Shown here piece by piece: positions 1-9,305 of a stretch of 64,000 bases of DNA (within the stretch, counting starts at the first letter, position 1; the number at the start of each line of letters is the position of its first letter). The stretch comes from Ahaetulla prasina. Lineage: Eukaryota > Chordata > Lepidosauria > Squamata > Colubridae. Location of the stretch: positions 161,719,438 to 161,783,437 of the forward strand of contig NC_080540.1 of assembly GCF_028640845.1 (NCBI RefSeq), given 5' to 3'. The position numbers and the translations under genes were made by a program. The notes under the pieces are model-generated. The model was not told where the DNA came from and searched no databases. It saw only the letters and a list, made by a program, of their open reading frames with translations.

Positions 1-116
1 TGTCCTCTTCTAACATTTCCTGTTTTAATAAATAGTGATATAGTTTCCTTATGGCCTTCTCCCCCGTACCTAGTAAAATTTTATCCAGTTCTGTTAATTC
101 TGTTTTTATACCCCAC

Positions 117-257
117 TAAGCATCTGAATTTTGATCACATGACCATGGAGATGCTGCAATGGTGGTTAATGTGAAAAATGGTCATAAGTCACGTTTTTCA
201 GTGGCGTTGTAACATTGAACAGTCACTAAATGAACTGTTATAAGTCAAGGTCTACCT
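117..257 (+). repeat. Dispersed TIR element, right-hand part
   Basis: It matches the right half of the family whose ends read roughly TACAGGTAGTCC...GGACTACCTGTA. Diagnostic words are gcatctgaattttgatcacatgacc (in part), ttttcagtggcgttgtaac and aagtcaaggtctacctgta. The left half is missing. Confidence 0.7.
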
Positions 258-1057
258 GTATGTATTGCAGTGTGAATCTCAGTATACTTACTTGTCTATC
301 TGAAGCCATTTAATGGCAATGATTATTTCCACGGCTAGCACAGACCTTCACTCATACACCCAGAATGTAAACAAGGCTTATTTATTTGTGCCTCCATTTG
401 AAAATAAATGTGTTCATCCAGGAGCAAATGTCAACTTATTTTCTTAAACTATTAAAATACTGTTTTTAAAAGTAAATAGGCTAATATTTAAAGGATTATG
501 CCAAAGTGTATCTTTGTACAGATTATATGTCTAGGTGCTTTTATTTTTTTTTCATTCTGTTTTTATCCTTGTGCTTTTTAAATATATATAGTATGTTATT
601 ATAAAGGGAAAATTTAATAAGTGTTGCTATGGAACAATATGCACTTTTTTAAAACAGGTTTAGAGACATTCTAAGCTTTTCCTGAGAAATAAATACATGT
701 TTTTATTTGGGGGGGGGAACCCCCCCAAGAAATGTTATTAAATCAGACTATCCTATCCGATTATATTATCTAGACAGCAGGTATAAAGTTTCCTCCCACT
801 ATATTTTGCAATTACTTCTGGATGTGACATACAAGAAGAGAGAAAATACCAGCAAAACGCCAGGCATGCCAGGCAGATTTCATTATTTTAGGGCTCTTGC
901 ACATGCTCATAACTTGGATTTACACACTGCAAATCTTCCAATCTGATTTCCTCCAGTGATCACATAAGACGTTGGCTTTAAACTCTTTGCCTCAGTGATA
1001 AAACAGCCACTTTGATTCATAATGATATACTAACAGCAGAGTATATTGTAAACTTAC
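258..1057. other. ATF7 intron 2 start; no gene or repeat recognised
   Basis: AT-rich sequence. The only oddity is a G9-AA-C7 palindrome-like run at about 709-726. Confidence 0.5.
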
Positions 1058-1105
1058 CTGTCCACAGCCGGGGGCACTGCACACAAACGGCCTGTCGTCT
1101 CCCAT
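1058..1105 (-). CDS. ATF7: ATF7 first coding exon, 16 codons (partial gene)
   Basis: ATF7 is a bZIP transcription factor of the ATF2/ATF7/CREB5 family that binds CRE sites in the nucleus. The minus strand reads MGDDRPFVCSAPGCGQ and then a GTAAGTT donor, in phase 0. This is the start of the N-terminal C2H2 zinc finger, with both Cys of the pair (C-x4-C) in this exon. The two His and the transactivation and bZIP domains must lie in exons left of position 1. MGDDRPFVC is the ATF7-type start, while ATF2 has MSDDKPFLC. The next exon (normally RFTNEDHL...) was looked for in 1-1057 and not found. Adjacency to ATP5MC2 in the same orientation supports ATF7 over ATF2 or CREB5. Confidence 0.88.
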
Positions 1106-1122
1106 ATTTTTCTACAGTTGAG
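1106..1122 (-). other. ATF7: ATF7 5' UTR part of the first coding exon
   Basis: These 17 untranslated bases lie between the acceptor at 1123 and the ATG. They include an in-frame TAG three codons upstream of the ATG, so translation cannot start earlier in this exon. Confidence 0.75.
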
Positions 1123-1177
1123 CTGCAAAGGGGGAAAAAAGGGGGATGGAGGAAGGAGAAAAAAAAAATTAAGTTAG
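1123..1177 (-). promoter_or_regulatory. Splice acceptor of ATF7 intron 1: branch-like site, long pyrimidine tract, CAG
   Basis: Read on the minus strand, GCTAACTTAA (a branch-point-like CTAAC at 1177-1173) is followed by about 45 nearly pure pyrimidines and then TTTGCAG at 1123. This is an unusually strong acceptor, consistent with the end of a very long intron. Confidence 0.7.
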
Positions 1178-1409
1178 CTAAAGATGAAATTTGAGCCAAA
1201 ATGCTATTGTGTAGCAGCAGTTTTTAGGCGTATTGATATCAATGACATGTTTGAACATGGCGCAAGGTTGTGGGGACAAGGAAAGACAACGAGAATTCTG
1301 GGGGGAATAGACAGATATTGAGCAGCAAAGTCTGCCTGTCAGTCTGCCTGCCTCCCAGTTTGGGCCAGAAGTACATCTAGGAAAATGTGCAACAAGCAGT
1401 GGGACGTAA

Positions 1410-1410
<1 letters not shown>

Positions 1411-1443
<33 letters not shown>
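1411..1443. repeat. (AC)n microsatellite
   Basis: About 16 perfect AC units. Confidence 0.95.
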
Positions 1444-1445
<2 letters not shown>

Positions 1446-1474
1446 CTGCACTAAAACAACTGTTATTTAGAGTC

Positions 1475-1720
1475 ACTGAATCATAGAGTTGGAAGGGGCC
1501 AAGGAGGTCCCTGATTCCAATCCCCTGCTCAGTATTGTATAGAAATTCTAATTTAAAGCATTCCAGACAGATGACTGCCCAGTTTCCTGAGTTCATCCAG
1601 TCACAGGCCGGCCAGCATCTCTCTGAGAAATTGTCTCTCTGTTCCAGTGTTTTTACCGTTGGGAAGTTTTTTCTTAACATTTTAGCTATCACCAATAGTG
1701 AAGTAGCAGAAAAGCTCAGA
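1475..1720 (-). repeat. CR1-type LINE 3' fragment
   Basis: The plus strand begins gaatcatagagttggaaggg, the reverse complement of the classical amniote CR1 3' tail (ccttccaactctatgattc). It continues with the reverse complement of the CR1 3' region and is degraded. Nothing was recognised from 1720 to 2305. Confidence 0.7.
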
Positions 1721-2305
1721 TCCTTGAAAAACATCTGGACCACAGATACTATCTACATCCTGTCATTTCAAGCAATCTACACATTCCCTCCTCCTTCCAG
1801 AGTGGGAACATGTTGTTTAGGAATCACAGAAAGATTCAGTATTTCAAGAAACAGACATATTGTAAAACTTAGCAAAATCTCAGTTCTGCTTTATACTACT
1901 CTCAGGTTGCTTTTGTAGGCCTTAATCTTCAATTCTGGCCACAGAATGAAGATAGCTGCATTATGAAATACCATGCATTATTTATTATCCTTCTGAAGGT
2001 AGCCAATTTTTTTTTTTGTATTCACCTCAACACAGATAAGCAAACATATTTATAAAGTGATTGTGCAATGTACAACAATCTATCTCCAAGCTATCGAGAT
2101 ATAAATTCAATTCTTCTCAATGCGGAACCTATATTTTTAATATGAGAGAACTACAAATCTGTAATTAGTCACAAGGTTGTAGAAATGAAGCTTCATTTTC
2201 TCAAGGCAATAATCTAGCTCCCTGATGGTAAAATTGCAAGTACGATGACAAAAATGACTGTAAAAGAATTTAAAACATCAGTCCTGTTACACAACAGGTG
2301 AAACT

Positions 2306-2310
2306 ATTCT
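2306..2310. repeat. Target-site duplication ATTCT, left (partner 9496-9500)
   Basis: It is identical to the five bases that follow the other LTR; 5 bp is the usual size for gypsy integrases. Confidence 0.85.
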
Positions 2311-2500
2311 TGTTAAGTTCGGGAAGTAACGAGGCTGGAGACCAGGGTAGTGACAACAGCTCTTTAATATAGGGTGAACCCAGCAACAGGCTGGGGGAAA
2401 AACCTCTCCTTTTATACAGTTCTGCTGGAGGCTTCGTCCAATCAGCAACGTGCTGATTTCCCGCTCAAATATTTAAAGGCACAACTGTTAATACATAACA
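2311..2500 (-). repeat. 3' LTR (element orientation) of the chimeric element
   Basis: 190 bp, identical by eye to 9306-9495. On the minus strand it starts TGTTATGTATTAACAG and ends CCGAACTTAACA, with the TG...CA ends of LTRs. It contains a TATTTAAA-like box and a GATTGG (CCAAT) word. Confidence 0.9.
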
Positions 2501-2515
2501 CTCCTCCCCTCCCAG
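2501..2515 (-). other. Polypurine tract next to the 3' LTR
   Basis: The minus strand reads TGGGAGGGGAGGAG immediately before the LTR. Such a tract primes second-strand DNA synthesis in LTR elements, and its position fixes the element orientation. Confidence 0.85.
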
Positions 2516-2551
2516 AAAACACTTGGTCTTATTTACATATTTATTTACATG

Positions 2552-3098
2552 TTATTTTTCGACGTAGTCACGCAAATAACCTGGGCGTCTCCTAGTTCTT
2601 TCTGACCTGCGCGGTTCAGTTCTGGGTGGTGTTTTGAGCTGGTCGGAGGGGCTGTTTTCTCCTCCCAGCTCTTTCTCTGGGCCATCGGGCTCTGGATTAT
2701 TGGCCGACTCTTTTCTTGGCCATCCGGCCTTGGATTAATTTTGGAATTTTCCTGCTGCTTCCTCGGGGACCTGATGGCGTCGCTGGAACTCTGGGACCTC
2801 AGCTAAGTCTTGCGCCTCCCGGGTCATTGTCAGCTGTGGATTCAAAGTGGTATTGGTCATTACCTGTCTCTGTTGGTTTGGTTTGGTCAGTTATTCGTTT
2901 CCTTAACTGGCTTGAGCCTGGACAATGCCTCCTTAGCGCTCCGGACGGAACGCTCTGCAAGGCCATTCGACGCAGGGTGGAAAGGTGCAGAGAGGGCATG
3001 TCGGATGCCTTCCTCTGCCAGGTACTCTTCAACTGGGCTGCCGTGAATTGGGGCCCATTGTCGGACACCAGAGTGTCCGGCAACCCGTGAGTTGCGAA
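2552..3098 (-). pseudogene. Gypsy pol C-terminal part: integrase core end and tail, frameshifted
   Basis: The minus strand shows LPDTLVSDNGPQFTAAQ, the second Asp block of the DDE integrase core. After a one-base shift it shows the following region with the SNGLAER Glu block. A premature stop falls near 2890. The pol end reads RRPGYLRDYVEK and a TAA at 2554-2552. The zinc-binding N-terminal part and the first Asp of the integrase are absent, because the chimera switches to DIRS sequence just right of 3098. Confidence 0.85.
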
Positions 3099-4412
3099 TA
3101 GGTGGCGATTCAGCCCTATTTATTCCTTCCAGCTGCTGGTATAGGGGTTGAGGCTCCCATTGTAGGTGAGTTTCCCTCCCCAGCGAGAAAGGCGATTCAG
3201 CCCGATCGCTGGGGACAGCATAAGAAGCTGCTGGAAGAACGGGAGGCTGTTAGGCCTCAATTACGCCTCCCGTGGCTGGCAACCGCGGCTGCCGATTTAA
3301 AACACAGCCGCGTGGCGGCTTTAATTAATATTAAGTTTGGGCGCCCCGGTGCTCCGATCGCCTCGGCCTACCCATAAAGGGTCTAGGCCGCCAGCCTGCC
3401 CTGCCTGAGCTCTGGGCGTCTTTAATCAGGCCATTGATGGGCCTATTTTCCAGTCACCGATCTTCGTGGGCGCCCCGGCTTCATTCGATCGCTTGGTGAC
3501 TCAGCAGGGCCTCTGCATCGATCTTGACTGGCTCTCCGGCCACTCACTGAGGCCTTCAGTCTGTGAGTATGATTACCCTTGTAGCCACCTCCGGTTTTAC
3601 TAGCCACGTGGCAAAATACCTAGTAGGCCCTAGAGAATGGAAAAATTTCCCCACTGAATTTTTATTTAAATGGTAATTTAATTATAATTTGTCCTAGGTC
3701 ATTTCTGTAATAGGCCTTGGCTTGGGCCTCTAATGGCTCATAGGCCTCGCATCCAGGCCTTGTCCACGTGGGGTTTGGGGGCTAACTATCGGTTAGGCCT
3801 TTCAAGATGGCCGTTCCTCCAGTCCGGCCTAGTAAAGGAAGCAACATCAGACCAGTCCAAGCCCAGGGCCTAGTGCTTGAGCTCTCATGCACCCACAAGG
3901 TCAGAGACACTTCAATCCTCCATTTCTAAGCCCCAAAAGGCTATTTCTAAGACTTCTGACAAGAAGGCCCTACAACGCCAGAAGGCTATGGATAGGGCCA
4001 TTGCTAGGGCAGTGAGGGAATCTGCTGATACTATACAGGAACAGCAATCCACCTCCTTACCAGTTCAGCCTCCTGTGCAGTCTCCTGGGGCTCCATTAAC
4101 TTTATCTCCTGATATATCTGTAGACTCATCCCAACCTCTGCCCAATTCTGATTTATTCTGTCCTATTTCTGTATCTGAAATGGAGGTTGTACCTGCAGCC
4201 CCGCCAGTACTTGAGTCAGCAGAGGTTCCTTCTAGTGCCACTATTCCAATGGGGCCTGTGAGTCACCAGGCAGTTGCCCCAGTGGCTAATGACCCTGCAG
4301 TTATGGCAGAAATGATTGCAGCTGCTGTTCAGAGGGGTATTACTGCTTCCAGGCAGACAAGAACCCATTCATGGGTTTCAGAATATGTAGCATCCCAAAC
4401 TAGTCACGATTT
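3099..4412 (+). pseudogene. DIRS-type segment I: 5' region and N-terminal part of the first ORF
   Basis: About 750 bases of GC-rich leader, with the word ggcgattcagccc present at 3106 and again at 3191, precede an open frame from 3877. This frame encodes a Ser/Pro/Gln-rich protein with a basic stretch (KKALQRQKAMDRAIARAVRE). The frame leads to VASQTSHDF, where the sequence crosses into gypsy DNA at 4402-4412. No clear ATG opens the frame: a TAG at 3871 is followed by TTGAGC, so the start is lost or lies elsewhere. Continuity with segments II and III, and the RT in segment III, identify it as the gag-like ORF of a DIRS element. The exact left border is uncertain. Confidence 0.7.
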
Positions 4413-4852
4413 CAAAATTCCGCCCAAAGACATACTCATGGAATTTTTGACCCCTGATACAATGGCTAATGCTTCTTTGTCTAATTGGCTGTAGTTCCTC
4501 TCTGGGAGGACATCGTTCTAGAGTAGAACGCTATAGGGGCTTCTGTGCCGTTTGGAAGTCTATGGCTGAGTACAGCCCCACCCCATAAGGGGACGCATCG
4601 CAAACCAGCACTAGGGGTAGTGAGTCGTGATATTGGATGAGCAGGCTATCACTTGAGAGCAGGTTCTTTACTGCTTCAAAAGCCCTATTTTCTGACTTTC
4701 CCCAAGACCAAACAGTATTTTTCCTAAGAGCCTATGCAGCGGTTCCAACGGTTGCTTTGTTCTTTAAAAGACCGCGTAAAATTAATCAATCCCAGGAATG
4801 CCTGCAGCTCTGCTTTGTTTTTGGGCGCTGGAGCCTTCCTAATTGCCTTAAC
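4402..4852 (-). pseudogene. Gypsy segment B1: end of RT and first half of RNase H
   Basis: The minus strand shows KAPAPKNKAELQAFLGLINF (RT thumb/connection) and LVLVCDASPYGVG (RNase H start with its Asp). The SSQ and NYSQLDKEALA blocks follow after small shifts, then a stretch ending GRNFEIVT-like at 4402-4412. Stops and single-base shifts are present. Confidence 0.85.
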
Positions 4853-5277
4853 TTAACAGGAATTATTACACGATCACCCCATAACAGGCACCCCTTGAGC
4901 CGAGAGCTCATCACGTTTCTTAACAAATTCTTTGAACCGTTAGCCCGGCGCAGCGGCCACCCTCTCTGTACCCAACCGAGTACAGTCCTTAACACAATGT
5001 CGGTATGATGCCGAGCCACTTCCTTTGATGTGACTGGGCCAGAGTCCAACGAGTCAATAAGGAGGATGGGTGTCCCGGAGTGGGGTCTTGATCGCCCTGG
5101 CAGTGGGCATCGGCTCAATCGTCTGCATGCCCCACTTCTTTTCCTGGTCGATGCTGCAGCTTGTATGAGTAAGCGGCTAAAATATAGTCCATCGAGTCAA
5201 GCGTGGCGAAAGTGCCACAGGCGTTGGCCGGTCGCCAGCCAGTAATCCCAGTAACGGTCTGTGGTCAGTCACGATTT
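4846..5277 (-). pseudogene. Gypsy segment B2: second half of RNase H and tether to integrase
   Basis: The minus strand begins IVTDHRPLLG (RNase H) at 5277 and continues through RLTRWTIFLAAY and HRPGKEVGHAD. The tether follows (GTPILLIDSLDSGPVTSKEV, GCLLWGDRVIIPVKLR). In an intact element this block follows B1. Here it precedes B1 on the minus strand, joined to it at 4846-4852 over the shared word ccttaac. Confidence 0.85.
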
Positions 5278-5808
5278 GGTGCAGGACTACTCCACACCTC
5301 AAGCTGAAGATTTCCAGGCTCATTCTCCATCTCGGGCCTCACTGGGGGATGAAGGGGACCTTAGGGATGAGAACCTCTCTGAGGATGAGGATTTGGTTCC
5401 AGACCAACCCTCCTTTGTGGGTCTCTTCAACCCACAATTATTTGATCTTTGCTACACAAGGCCAAGGTCACTACCCGGCTGGGAGTGGCCCGACCGGCAA
5501 TTCCCACCTCAGAGACCACTGATCCACCCATGGACTTGTTTTCAGTTCCGGTGGTCGAGTCAGAAGAGGTGCCTGCCCCCAAGCTCTTTGTGGAAGTAGT
5601 CGATAGGCAATGGAACACTCCTATAACTGGTCCTAATCCTAATGCCTTGGACCGTCGCTTGTATAATTTGGAACCTAACTTCCTTAAATTACTGCAAATC
5701 CCCACAGTTGATGCCCCAGTAGTTGCATTAGCAGGGCCATCTGTGGTCACAGGTCCTCCAGAGGAAACCCTTCGCCCGGAAGACAAGCGGGCCGAACAAA
5801 CCCTGATT
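5267..5808 (+). pseudogene. DIRS-type segment II: middle of the gag-like ORF
   Basis: The plus strand reads SHDLVQDYSTPQAEDFQ at the left border, then an acidic stretch (LSEDEDLVPDQPS), LLHKAKVTTRLG, and NALDRRLYNLEPNFLKLLQI. It ends at EDKRAEQTLI, where it crosses to gypsy. It continues segment I exactly if the gypsy block is removed at the shared word agtcacgattt. One frame change lies near 5445. Confidence 0.75.
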
Positions 5809-5997
5809 TATGAGCTTGTCCAGCTCCTTATCAATTTTGGTTTTAGGGCAAAGGACTCTCCTCGCCTTAAGCCTAATGGGGGCTACCTGGGGTCTAAGTT
5901 GAAGGAAATAGGGGTCCCCTTGTACTTGCCCAGGCAGTCCTTGAAGACATCTTGAACTCGTTAAAGAGAATGTCTTTCAAATTGCAGTCACTTCTGT
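5798..5997 (-). pseudogene. Gypsy segment C1: N-terminal edge of RT
   Basis: The minus strand carries the block between protease and RT fingers: DILFNEFK followed, after a shift, by RLKARRV and KIDKELDKLINQG. It starts at the shared word aaaccctgatt (5798-5808) and is contiguous with the protease copy to its right. Confidence 0.8.
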
Positions 5998-6257
5998 AGA
6001 TGCCAGTCACTCCCATGCCCAGGGCACGAAACCAGTCTAGTCCCAACAGACTGGGCAGAGTTCCTTCGGCGATCGTGATGGGCAGGGTCTTCTTGTGAGG
6101 GCCGACTCGACTCGGACGGAGGTGGTCCCTCGAACAGGGATGCGATTCCCTGGTAGTCGTGGACTCGTAGTCGCTTGTGCTTGCAGGTGGCGCTTGACGG
6201 ACGGCAGCGACTTCGCCAAAGTGTCCCAGGACATGATGGTGATCGCTGATCCCGTGT
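5998..6257 (-). pseudogene. Gypsy protease segment, copy 1 (260-bp repeat)
   Basis: The minus strand reads TGSAITIMSWDTLAKSLP, lacking the catalytic Asp codon because the junction cuts it off. It continues to LPSLLGLDWFRALG near the other end. It matches 8025-8284 base for base by eye. At 6257/6258 it is fused to RT-middle sequence (KAY before TGSA) over only about three shared bases. Confidence 0.85.
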
Positions 6258-6388
6258 ACGCTTTTCTGTAAGGCTTTGTTAAGCGTCGCCTTGTAGTCAG
6301 CGCAAATTCTAATTGACCCGTCCGATTTGATGGGGTGACGATTGGCGTCTCCCACTTTGCGTGATCGACTGGCACCAAAACCCTGATT
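6258..6388 (-). pseudogene. Gypsy segment C2: middle of RT
   Basis: The minus strand shows PVDHAKWETPIVTP and SDGSIRICADYKATLNKAL, the first conserved RT blocks, with one shift between them. In an intact element this follows C1. Here it precedes the protease copy on the minus strand. It returns to DIRS sequence at aaaccctgatt (6378-6388), the same word at which segment C was entered. Confidence 0.85.
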
Positions 6389-8035
6389 AGAGTCATCAGG
6401 CGGCTGCCTGGGCCGTTAGGGCCTCTTCCTCGGCCTCTTTCTTTAATAGGCTGCCCTTTTATGGTTAAAACAGTTGGACGTTTACCAGTCACTGACTCGG
6501 TCACATCAGGACTTAAACAAGATTATAGCTGCCATCGAATACTCAGCCGATGCCACCCTGAATGCTTCTCGATTTGCTGCCAAATCGATTGGTTCCCAGT
6601 ATCCTCACGCCGCCTTCTCTGGCTTAGGCGTTGGCAAGCCGACGCCAAAACAAATGGAGGTTGGCCTCAGCCCCTTATTCGGGACCTCACTCTTTGGAGC
6701 AGCCTTGGATCCTTTACTTATAGAGACCAAGGACAAGCGCAAAATCCTTCCAAGCATGTCCCGTTCAGACTCCAGACCAACCCCATATTTTCGTCCCTTC
6801 AGAGCGGCTGATTCTAACTTTGGAAACTCCAGAACCCAAAGACCCTTCTCCCCAGACAGGGTAGACAGGATAGGCAGGATAGACAGGCAGGTCAAGGTCA
6901 GAGGGTTCCTTCAAGCGGCCCTTTCGGGAGGTCGCCCATTCAGGCTCACGTTGACTGCTTGCCCGTCCCTCCCATTGGGGCAGACTGGCGCCTTCGCCAG
7001 CCAATGGGAGGAGTCCACCTCGGACTCCTGGGTCAGGAGACAATCAGGTTCGGTCTATCCTGGAATTCCTCTCCACCCCCGGGCCATTTCGTCAGGTGCC
7101 CGTTATCTTGCAACCCGGCCGAACGGCTGCTCGTGGCATCGGCCATAAAACATCTTCTCTCAATTCAGGCCATCCAAGCGGTGCCACGAGATCAGCACGG
7201 TCAGGGTTTTACTCCCGACTGTTCATAGTTCCAAAGCCCTCAGGGGATGGAGAGCAATCCTCGACCTGAAGGCTCTGAACCGCCACATAGTCTACAGGCG
7301 GTTCAAGATGCAGTCACTCCAGTCCATCTTGGAGAGCATCAGGAGGGACTTCCTCACGTCAGTAGACCTGACGGAGGCATACTTACACGTCCTATCCTTC
7401 CGGCTCACAGGATTCCTCCGCTTCTGCCACGGGGTCTCCATTACCAATATTGTGCCCTTCCATTCGGGCTCTCCTCGGCCCCAGGGTCTTCTCAAAGCTA
7501 ATGGCCGCCTCTCAGCATCTCCGGCTATTCCAATCAGAATCCAGGCTTATCTGGACGATCTCCTTATTCAATCTCGATCAGAGACCTGGCGGCAGCGGTT
7601 GTCCACAACCATTCAGGTTCTAGAAGCCCACGGCTACTCGATCAACAAGGCCAAAAGTCACTTACATCCTACGAATCGAATCCAACACTTAGGGGCCATC
7701 ATAGACACGATGAGGGCCGGGTCTATCTGTCACAGGAGCGTCTCACCAATTTACAGAATCTAGTCAGGGGGTAACCAAGAGACGCCTTATTCCTTTAAAG
7801 ACCCTTTCCCAACTCTTGGGAAACTGGTCTCCTGCATCGGCATTGTACCTTGGGTCGTCTCCACTGCAGGACACTGCAGTGGATTTCTACTCCCTATCAA
7901 AAGGCACACAGCTCGTCACCAATACTTGTCCAACTTCACAACAAGTCAGACACTCTCTTTTGGTGGATCTCCCAGCCCTGTCAAAGGCAGAGAGTTCAGG
8001 AACCCCACGCCTAATCTTGACAACAGATGCCAGTC
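6378..8035 (+). pseudogene. DIRS-type segment III: end of gag-like ORF, RT and start of RNase H
   Basis: The plus strand continues the gag-like ORF (HQAAAWAVRASSSASFFNR, then after a shift DLNKIIAAIEYSADATLNAS) and a basic linker. The reverse transcriptase follows, with FLTSVDLTEAYLHV (motif A region), FLRFCHG, CALPFGLSSAP and the catalytic YLDDLLIQS at about 7548. RNase H begins with LILTTDAS at the right border. DIRS-type RTs use this YLDD and ALPFGLSSAP pattern. The rest of RNase H, the methylase-like domain, the tyrosine recombinase and the 3' repeats are absent. Several frameshifts are present. Confidence 0.82.
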
Positions 8036-8284
8036 ACTCCCATGCCCAGGGCACGAAACCAGTCTAGTCCCAACAGACTGGGCAGAGTTCCTTCGGCGAT
8101 CGTGATGGGCAGGGTCTTCTTGTGAGGGCCGACTCGACTCGGACGGAGGTGGTCCCTCGAACAGGGATGCGATTCCCTGGTAGTCGTGGACTCGTAGTCG
8201 CTTGTGCTTGCAGGTGGCGCTTGACGGACGGCAGCGACTTCGCCAAAGTGTCCCAGGACATGATGGTGATCGCTGATCCCGTGT
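8025..8284 (-). pseudogene. Gypsy protease segment, copy 2, with catalytic DTGSA
   Basis: The minus strand reads VDTGSAITIMSW, the retropepsin active-site block, here complete because the sequence continues into gag at 8285. It joins DIRS segment III at its left end over the word agatgccagt. Confidence 0.88.
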
Positions 8285-9208
8285 CTACTTCAAGCCTGCA
8301 CCGTACTCCCTCGATCTTGGGCTTTGTGAAAATCTTCTTTCCACTTTGGTTGAGGCGCGCCTATAATGACAGTCGTTTGGTTAGACTTCGCCTTTCTTTT
8401 TGAACCAATCGCGGGCCGCCTTTCCGGTTCCGCTTTGATTGGCCGATTTGAATTTTCGGCGGAAGGTTGGGCCGCCTGCAAACCTGAGCTAAGTGTCCTT
8501 TCTTCCCACACCGCCGCATGTTGCGTCTTTAAACCTGCAGCGTTGGCGCTGATGCTGCCCTCCGCAGCTTCCGCACTCGCCACGGTCCTCAGTGTCGCTT
8601 TCTCGGTCCGGCAGACCCTTCTCATCCACGCCTCACCTTCGGATTCGGACTGAATCTCCTCCTGGTGTACTGGCGCTGGCTTTGCGCCGCCTTGGATTGA
8701 AGAGGCTTTGCAGAGTCTCTGCTGCTTTAGTAGACATTTCGTGTGCTCTGGCCTCGCCCAGAGCGGTGGCTAGTGTCAGGTTGCTCCTGGCTAGCAGTCG
8801 CCGCCGAGGCGGATGTCCTTGACCTCGGATGAGTTGCTCGAGTAGCACTTCGCCTAAGTCTCGGTATCCGCAGTCCTTGACGCCTTCTTAAAGCGCCATG
8901 TAGTCACCGGCGGACTCGCCTCCATCTGTCTACGTTCTCAATTCAAACCGCTGCACGATTTGGACGGCGCCGGTGCGAAATGGTTCTTCAGCAAAGTCTG
9001 CAGAGTCGGCCACGATACCGATTGTATCGGCGTTGGCTCTGCCAGGGCTTCCGCAATCTCGATTACCTCCGCCCGCAATGGCTTAGGAAGTAAGCCCGCT
9101 GGTTATCAGGGATCCTGTAGTTCGTTGGCTTTAGAAAGCTCAAACGGGTCATATATGTTCCCATTTCTCCTTGCCCGGGTTGTACGGTGCGGGTGGCGTG
9201 TTTGCCAT
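8285..9208 (-). pseudogene. Gypsy gag, frameshifted, with two zinc knuckles
   Basis: The ATG at 9208 on the minus strand opens MANTPPAPYNPGKEKWEH, an ordinary gypsy gag start, and a stop follows soon after a shift. The nucleocapsid end at 8575-8478 shows CGSCGGQHQRQRC and, after a one-base shift, CGKKGHLAQVC: two CCHC-type knuckles. The protein would coat the RNA and form particles, but this copy is broken. Confidence 0.82.
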
Positions 9209-9287
9209 TTCCGCGTTTCTGCCCTGAGTTTGCTGGGTTCGGGACTAGCGTGCTTCAGCTCGGTTCTGGTTCTCCTTAGCCTCGAGA

Positions 9288-9305
9288 TCCCACCTTCGTC
9301 GCCAA
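9288..9305 (-). other. Primer-binding-site region after the 5' LTR
   Basis: The minus strand reads TTGGCGACGAAGGTGGG directly after the LTR, where a tRNA 3' end should pair. The tRNA was not assigned. Confidence 0.55.

Noticed and set aside
1058..1122. Assignment of the left exon to ATF2 or CREB5
   Set aside because: The MGDDRPFVC start is ATF7-like; ATF2 has a different start (MSDDKPFLC) and normally a longer upstream peptide.
6461..7228. Several overlapping open frames on both strands in the chimera
   Set aside because: Only the frames with gag-like and RT motifs on plus, and pol motifs on minus, are meaningful; the rest are shadows.
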